Below, one piece after another: positions 61,008 through 64,000 of a stretch of 64,000 bases of DNA. Made by a program: the position numbers and the translations under genes. The stretch covers positions 1,054,001 to 1,118,000 of the forward strand of contig NZ_JALLGK010000001.1 of the NCBI RefSeq assembly GCF_023072595.1, in the 5' to 3' direction. This DNA is from Streptomyces sp. XM4193 (lineage in GTDB: Bacteria > Actinomycetota > Actinomycetes > Streptomycetales > Streptomycetaceae). Under the pieces are notes generated by a model. That model was given only the letters and a program-made list of their open reading frames with translations. It searched no databases and had not been told where the DNA came from. Numbering within the stretch: the stretch's first letter is position 1; every line of letters starts with the position of its first letter.

Positions 61008-62303
61008 GTGCAGCGTCGTCGGTTCACTGGTTGGGCGGCCTTCGGCCTGGTGGGCGTCATGGGTCTGGGAGCCTCGGGCTGCGGCACCGGCCCCGGGAGC
61101 GGTGACGTCACCCTCAAGGTGGTCGCGGCCGACTACGGCGACCCCGGAAAGCCGAGCAGCTCCCAGCACTACTGGGACGAGGCCGTGGAGCGGTTCGAGA
61201 AGGAGAACGACGGGATTCGCGTCGAAGTCACCGTGCTGAGCTGGAACGACGTCGAGGGCGAAGTCGCCGACATGGTCAAGGCGGGCGAGGCGCCCGACAT
61301 CGCCCAGGTGGGCGGCTACGCGGACTACGCCGCCGAGGGACGCCTCTACAGCGTGTCCGAGCTGCTCTCCATACCCACGCACGCCAACCTCGTACCCGCG
61401 CTGGCCCGGGCCGGAGAGGTCGGCCGCACCCAGTACGGGCTGCCGTTCGCCTCCAGCACCCGGGTGCTCTTCTACAACAAGAAGCTGTTCGCCGACGCCG
61501 GGCTCGACCCCGAGAAGCCGCCGCAGACCTGGAAGCAGCTCCAGAAGGCCGCGCAGGCTCTCGACGCCGCCGGGGTCAAGCACCCGTACGGGCTGCCGCT
61601 GGGCCGGGAGGAGGCGCAGGGCGAGTCGATGATGTGGATGCTCGGCGGGGGCGGCGGCATCACCGACCAGGTCGGCACGTACACCCTGGACGCCCCGGAG
61701 AACGTCGACACCTTCATCTGGCTCCGCGACGAACTCGTAGGCAAGGGCCTCACCGGCCCGGGCGCCCCCGCCGACCTCGACCGCAAGGACATCTTCGAGG
61801 CGTTCGGCAAGGGCGAGGTGGGGATGCTCAACGGCCACCCCACGCTCGTCGAACCCGCGAAGAAGGCGAAGATCGACTACGGCACCGCGCCGCTGCCCGG
61901 CAAGTCGGAACCGGCCGGCTCCACCATGGGCGTCGCCGACTGGATCATGGGTTTCAAGGAGAACGGCCACCGCAAGGAGATCGGCGCCTTCCTCGACTTC
62001 CTCTTCCAGGACGAGCAGCACTACGAGTTCATGGACCGCTACGGGCTGATCCCGGTCACCATGAGCGCCTCCGACAAGATGATGGACGACAGCAGGAACA
62101 AGGAACTGCGGCCGTTCCTGCAGGCGTTGGGCGAGGCCGAGTTCTATCCGCTGAACAAGGTGTCCTGGCCCGACGTCAGCCAGGAGATCCGCAAGCAGGT
62201 GGGCGCCGCGGTCGCCGAGGACGGCGACCCGGCCACGGTGCTCGGCGGCCTCCAACGCGGGGCCGAGGAGCGCGAGGCCGCCGCCCGCGAGGCCAGTGAG
62301 TAG
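61008..62303 (+). CDS. ABC-type sugar-binding lipoprotein
   Basis: The 431-residue family 1 solute-binding protein has a basic start, a hydrophobic signal and a lipobox (GLGASGCG). The mature part shows the SBP_bac_1 pattern: KVVAADYG, FEKENDGIRVEVTV, APDIAQVGGYADYAAEG, YGLPFASSTRVLFYNKKLF and TWKQLQKAAQAL. It should deliver a sugar or oligosaccharide to an ABC importer. No membrane or ATPase genes follow in the window, so its permease is encoded elsewhere. Given the nagKA neighbours, an amino-sugar ligand is a guess. Confidence 0.9.
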   Translation: MQRRRFTGWAAFGLVGVMGLGASGCGTGPGSGDVTLKVVAADYGDPGKPSSSQHYWDEAVERFEKENDGIRVEVTVLSWNDVEGEVADMVKAGEAPDIAQVGGYADYAAEGRLYSVSELLSIPTHANLVPALARAGEVGRTQYGLPFASSTRVLFYNKKLFADAGLDPEKPPQTWKQLQKAAQALDAAGVKHPYGLPLGREEAQGESMMWMLGGGGGITDQVGTYTLDAPENVDTFIWLRDELVGKGLTGPGAPADLDRKDIFEAFGKGEVGMLNGHPTLVEPAKKAKIDYGTAPLPGKSEPAGSTMGVADWIMGFKENGHRKEIGAFLDFLFQDEQHYEFMDRYGLIPVTMSASDKMMDDSRNKELRPFLQALGEAEFYPLNKVSWPDVSQEIRKQVGAAVAEDGDPATVLGGLQRGAEEREAAAREASE

Positions 62304-62312
62304 CCTGGGCGC

Positions 62313-62780
62313 GTGACCCAGCCAGCCGATCCCGCGGACCCGTCCGCCGCCACCCGCGCACCGTCCCTGGCTCCCTCCGGCGCCGCCGAGGGAGGCACCG
62401 AGCGCGACGCGGCAGCCGTCGAGGGCGGCAGCGAGGGCGCCGAGGGCGGCGCGGATCGTGCGGACCGGGCGGCGTACGCGGTACCGGCGGGCGAGGGCTC
62501 CGCGGGCGAGGGCTCCGCGGGCGAGGGCTCCGCGGGCGAGGGCCCGGCGGGCGACGGGGGGCTCGACGCCCGCGACCGTGCCGTTCTCGCGCTGGAACGC
62601 AGGGGCTGGCCCGGGCCGGGCGCCAAGGAGCGCGCCGTCCGCGAGCAGCTCGGCCTCTCGCCGACCCGCTACTACCAGCTGCTGAACGCGCTGCTCGACG
62701 ACCCGGCCGCAGCCCGCCACGACCCCGTCACCGTCAACCGGTTGCGCCGCGTGCGCGAGGCCCACCGCGCGCGTCGCTGA
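62313..62780 (+). CDS. DUF3263 protein with repeat linker
   Basis: The 155-residue protein ends with a DUF3263 domain (LDARDRAVLALERRGWPGPG to LGLSPTRYYQLLNALLDDP), a small helix-turn-helix-like unit found in actinobacteria. The first 95 residues are low complexity and contain GEGSA repeats. It starts 10 bp after the binding-protein gene, so the two probably share a transcript. It may bind DNA. Confidence 0.85.
   Translation: MTQPADPADPSAATRAPSLAPSGAAEGGTERDAAAVEGGSEGAEGGADRADRAAYAVPAGEGSAGEGSAGEGSAGEGPAGDGGLDARDRAVLALERRGWPGPGAKERAVREQLGLSPTRYYQLLNALLDDPAAARHDPVTVNRLRRVREAHRARR
62491..62550. repeat. Four 15-bp tandem repeats coding GEGSA
   Basis: In-frame units at 62491-62505, 62506-62520 and 62521-62535 are identical; 62536-62550 is diverged. 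They encode the linker of the DUF3263 protein. Confidence 0.88.
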
Positions 62781-62931
62781 CCACTCCCGCCACAGCCGTA
62801 CGGCGCTACCGGCCGCCACGGGCCCCGAGGCGGTTGCACCTGTGCTCCGCCCCATGTTCCTCGGCCCGTGCGCCTCGGACCGCGGAGTCCCGGCTTCCGA
62901 GGCACTCCTGCGCGCGGCGGCGGGACGGACG

Positions 62932-62943
62932 TATCGTGCCTCC
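62932..62943 (+). promoter_or_regulatory. Probable leaderless promoter of otsB
   Basis: TATCGT (62932-62937) lies six bases before the ATG and there is no ribosome site, the arrangement of leaderless genes. Confidence 0.5.
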
Positions 62944-63804
62944 ATGGGCCCTCTTCCGATCCCCGTGACCGCTGCCGGCCGCACCGCGCTGGACGCACTG
63001 CTGGCCCATCCCGCGGACTCGGTCCTCGCGTTCGACTTCGACGGCACGCTCTCGCCGATCGTCCCCGACCCCGCCGACGCCCGCGTCCACCCCGAGGTGC
63101 TCGACGCGCTCGCGCGGCTCGCCCCCCGGATGCGCGCCGTCGCCGTCATCACCGGACGACCGGCCCGCACGGCGGTGGAGTACGGCAGTTTCGCGACGAC
63201 CCCGGGCCTGGAACGGCTGACCGTCCTCGGCGCGTACGGGGCGGAACGCTGGGACGCGGCCACCGGCGAGCTGCGCCTCCCGCCGCCCCATCCGGGCATC
63301 GACGCGGTGCGTGGCGAACTCCCGGACCTGCTACGGCGGTTGGCCGTCCCCGAGGGCACCGCGACCGAGGACAAGGGATACGCGGTCGCCGTCCACACCC
63401 GTCGCACACAGGACCCCGCCGGCACCTTCGACCGGCTCCGCGAACCGCTGGCCGATCTCGCCGCACGCCACGAACTCCACCTGGAACCGGGCCGGTTCGT
63501 CCTGGAGGTGCGCCCGGCCGGGATGGACAAGGGCGCCGCCCTGCGCGGATTCCTCGCCGAGACGGGCCCGCCCGTCGACACCGGCGCGGTTCTCTACGGC
63601 GGTGACGACCTCGGTGATCTCCCCGCCTACGAGGCGGTGTTGAGTCTGCGTTCCGGAGGTCTGCCGGGGCTGCTGGTGTGCAGCGGCGACCCCCACGAGA
63701 TCGTGGCCCCGCTGATCGAGTGCGCCGATCTGACCGTCGACGGGCCGGCGGGCGTCGCCGCCCTCCTGGTCGCGGTCGCCGATCACCTCGCCGCACACGA
63801 CTGA
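62944..63804 (+). CDS. otsB: Trehalose-6-phosphate phosphatase
   Basis: The 286-residue HAD phosphatase has the nucleophile motif FDFDGTLSPIV (about 30), VAVITGRP and the C-terminal metal motif YGGDDLGDLPAYEA, all standard for OtsB. It converts trehalose-6-phosphate to trehalose. The otsA partner is not in the window and would be expected nearby on one side. Just after the stop a 21-bp sequence is directly repeated at 63812-63832 and 63836-63856. Confidence 0.92.
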   Translation: MGPLPIPVTAAGRTALDALLAHPADSVLAFDFDGTLSPIVPDPADARVHPEVLDALARLAPRMRAVAVITGRPARTAVEYGSFATTPGLERLTVLGAYGAERWDAATGELRLPPPHPGIDAVRGELPDLLRRLAVPEGTATEDKGYAVAVHTRRTQDPAGTFDRLREPLADLAARHELHLEPGRFVLEVRPAGMDKGAALRGFLAETGPPVDTGAVLYGGDDLGDLPAYEAVLSLRSGGLPGLLVCSGDPHEIVAPLIECADLTVDGPAGVAALLVAVADHLAAHD

Positions 63805-64000
63805 CCTCCGCGGACGAGACCGCGCGGGCCGCGGTGGACGAGACCGCGCGGGCCGCTGCCGGCGCCGAACCGGCCTGCGGCCCGCCGGAGTTCGGCAACT
63901 CCCGCACGGCGTGCGGTACTTGCCGAACCCCGCCACGATGCGCGGCACTTGGCCGGCCCCGGTCGGCTCACCGGTGCTGTCGCCCCGTACCGGCGAGCCG

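Noticed and set aside
60696..63581. A 961-codon minus-strand frame across the binding-protein, DUF3263 and otsB genes
   Set aside because: It runs opposite to three genes with clear domains; this is the usual long antisense frame of high-GC DNA.

Overview
The window is high-GC actinobacterial chromosome, almost certainly Streptomyces. It has very high G/C at third codon positions, many GTG starts, 4-bp ATGA/GTGA gene overlaps, a DasR-type site before nagK, a BldD-era c-di-GMP cyclase (CdgB-like), a galTEK operon, a PhoX phosphatase and CsbD, DUF4232 and DUF3263 proteins. No tRNA, rRNA, CRISPR array, insertion sequence or phage gene was seen.

Region 1 (1-27397) looks like one biosynthetic gene cluster that I cannot match to a known product. 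It opens with a heterodimeric ABC exporter and a POT-type peptide transporter. A long leftward gene set then encodes a fused 4-amino-4-deoxychorismate synthase (PabAB), a ketoreductase, a malonyltransferase, an AMP-binding ligase, a half-length ketosynthase-like protein, a ketosynthase whose catalytic Cys is Ser, and a carrier protein. Next come a PPTase, a P-loop kinase, a GT2 glycosyltransferase, a methyltransferase and a second carrier protein driven by a near-consensus promoter. A BtrH-like acyltransferase candidate, a GMC oxidoreductase and a gluconate-dehydrogenase-subunit-3-like protein follow. The right arm holds a glycosyltransferase, a Gfo/Idh dehydrogenase, an IMPase, two class III aminotransferases, a KDPG-type aldolase and a methyltransferase. 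My reading is that an aminobenzoyl-type acyl group is activated, perhaps extended by a discrete PKS, and transferred to an amino sugar or aminocyclitol built by oxidation and transamination. No pathway-specific regulator and no ADC lyase are visible in the window.

Region 2 (27711-40717) holds envelope and regulatory genes: a PhoX-type phosphatase; an ABC export system (ATPase and FtsX-like permease) divergent from its own histidine kinase and NarL-type regulator; a DUF4232 lipoprotein divergent from a membrane-anchored HTH protein; and a TetR regulator with a clear operator palindrome facing a small membrane protein.

Region 3 (40981-53261) is mostly housekeeping: a GNAT acetyltransferase, a cyclase-family hydrolase, the galT-galE-galK operon with a divergent DeoR regulator, CsbD, a PknB-like kinase with its own sensor-like exterior, an MltG-like transglycosylase, a quinone-oxidoreductase-like enzyme behind a MerR-type operator, and a pentapeptide-like protein. 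galE carries a perfect 46-bp palindrome near its 3' end.

Region 4 (53476-63804) holds TerD, ArfB, the DasR-controlled nagK-nagA pair, a CBM-bearing membrane protein, a GAF-PAS-GGDEF cyclase, a flavin reductase, a sugar-binding lipoprotein, DUF3263 and otsB. It resembles the S. coelicolor SCO4277-SCO4290 neighbourhood as I remember it. Short 15-bp in-frame tandem repeats recur in linkers of three unrelated genes, and strong inverted repeats mark many convergent gene ends.
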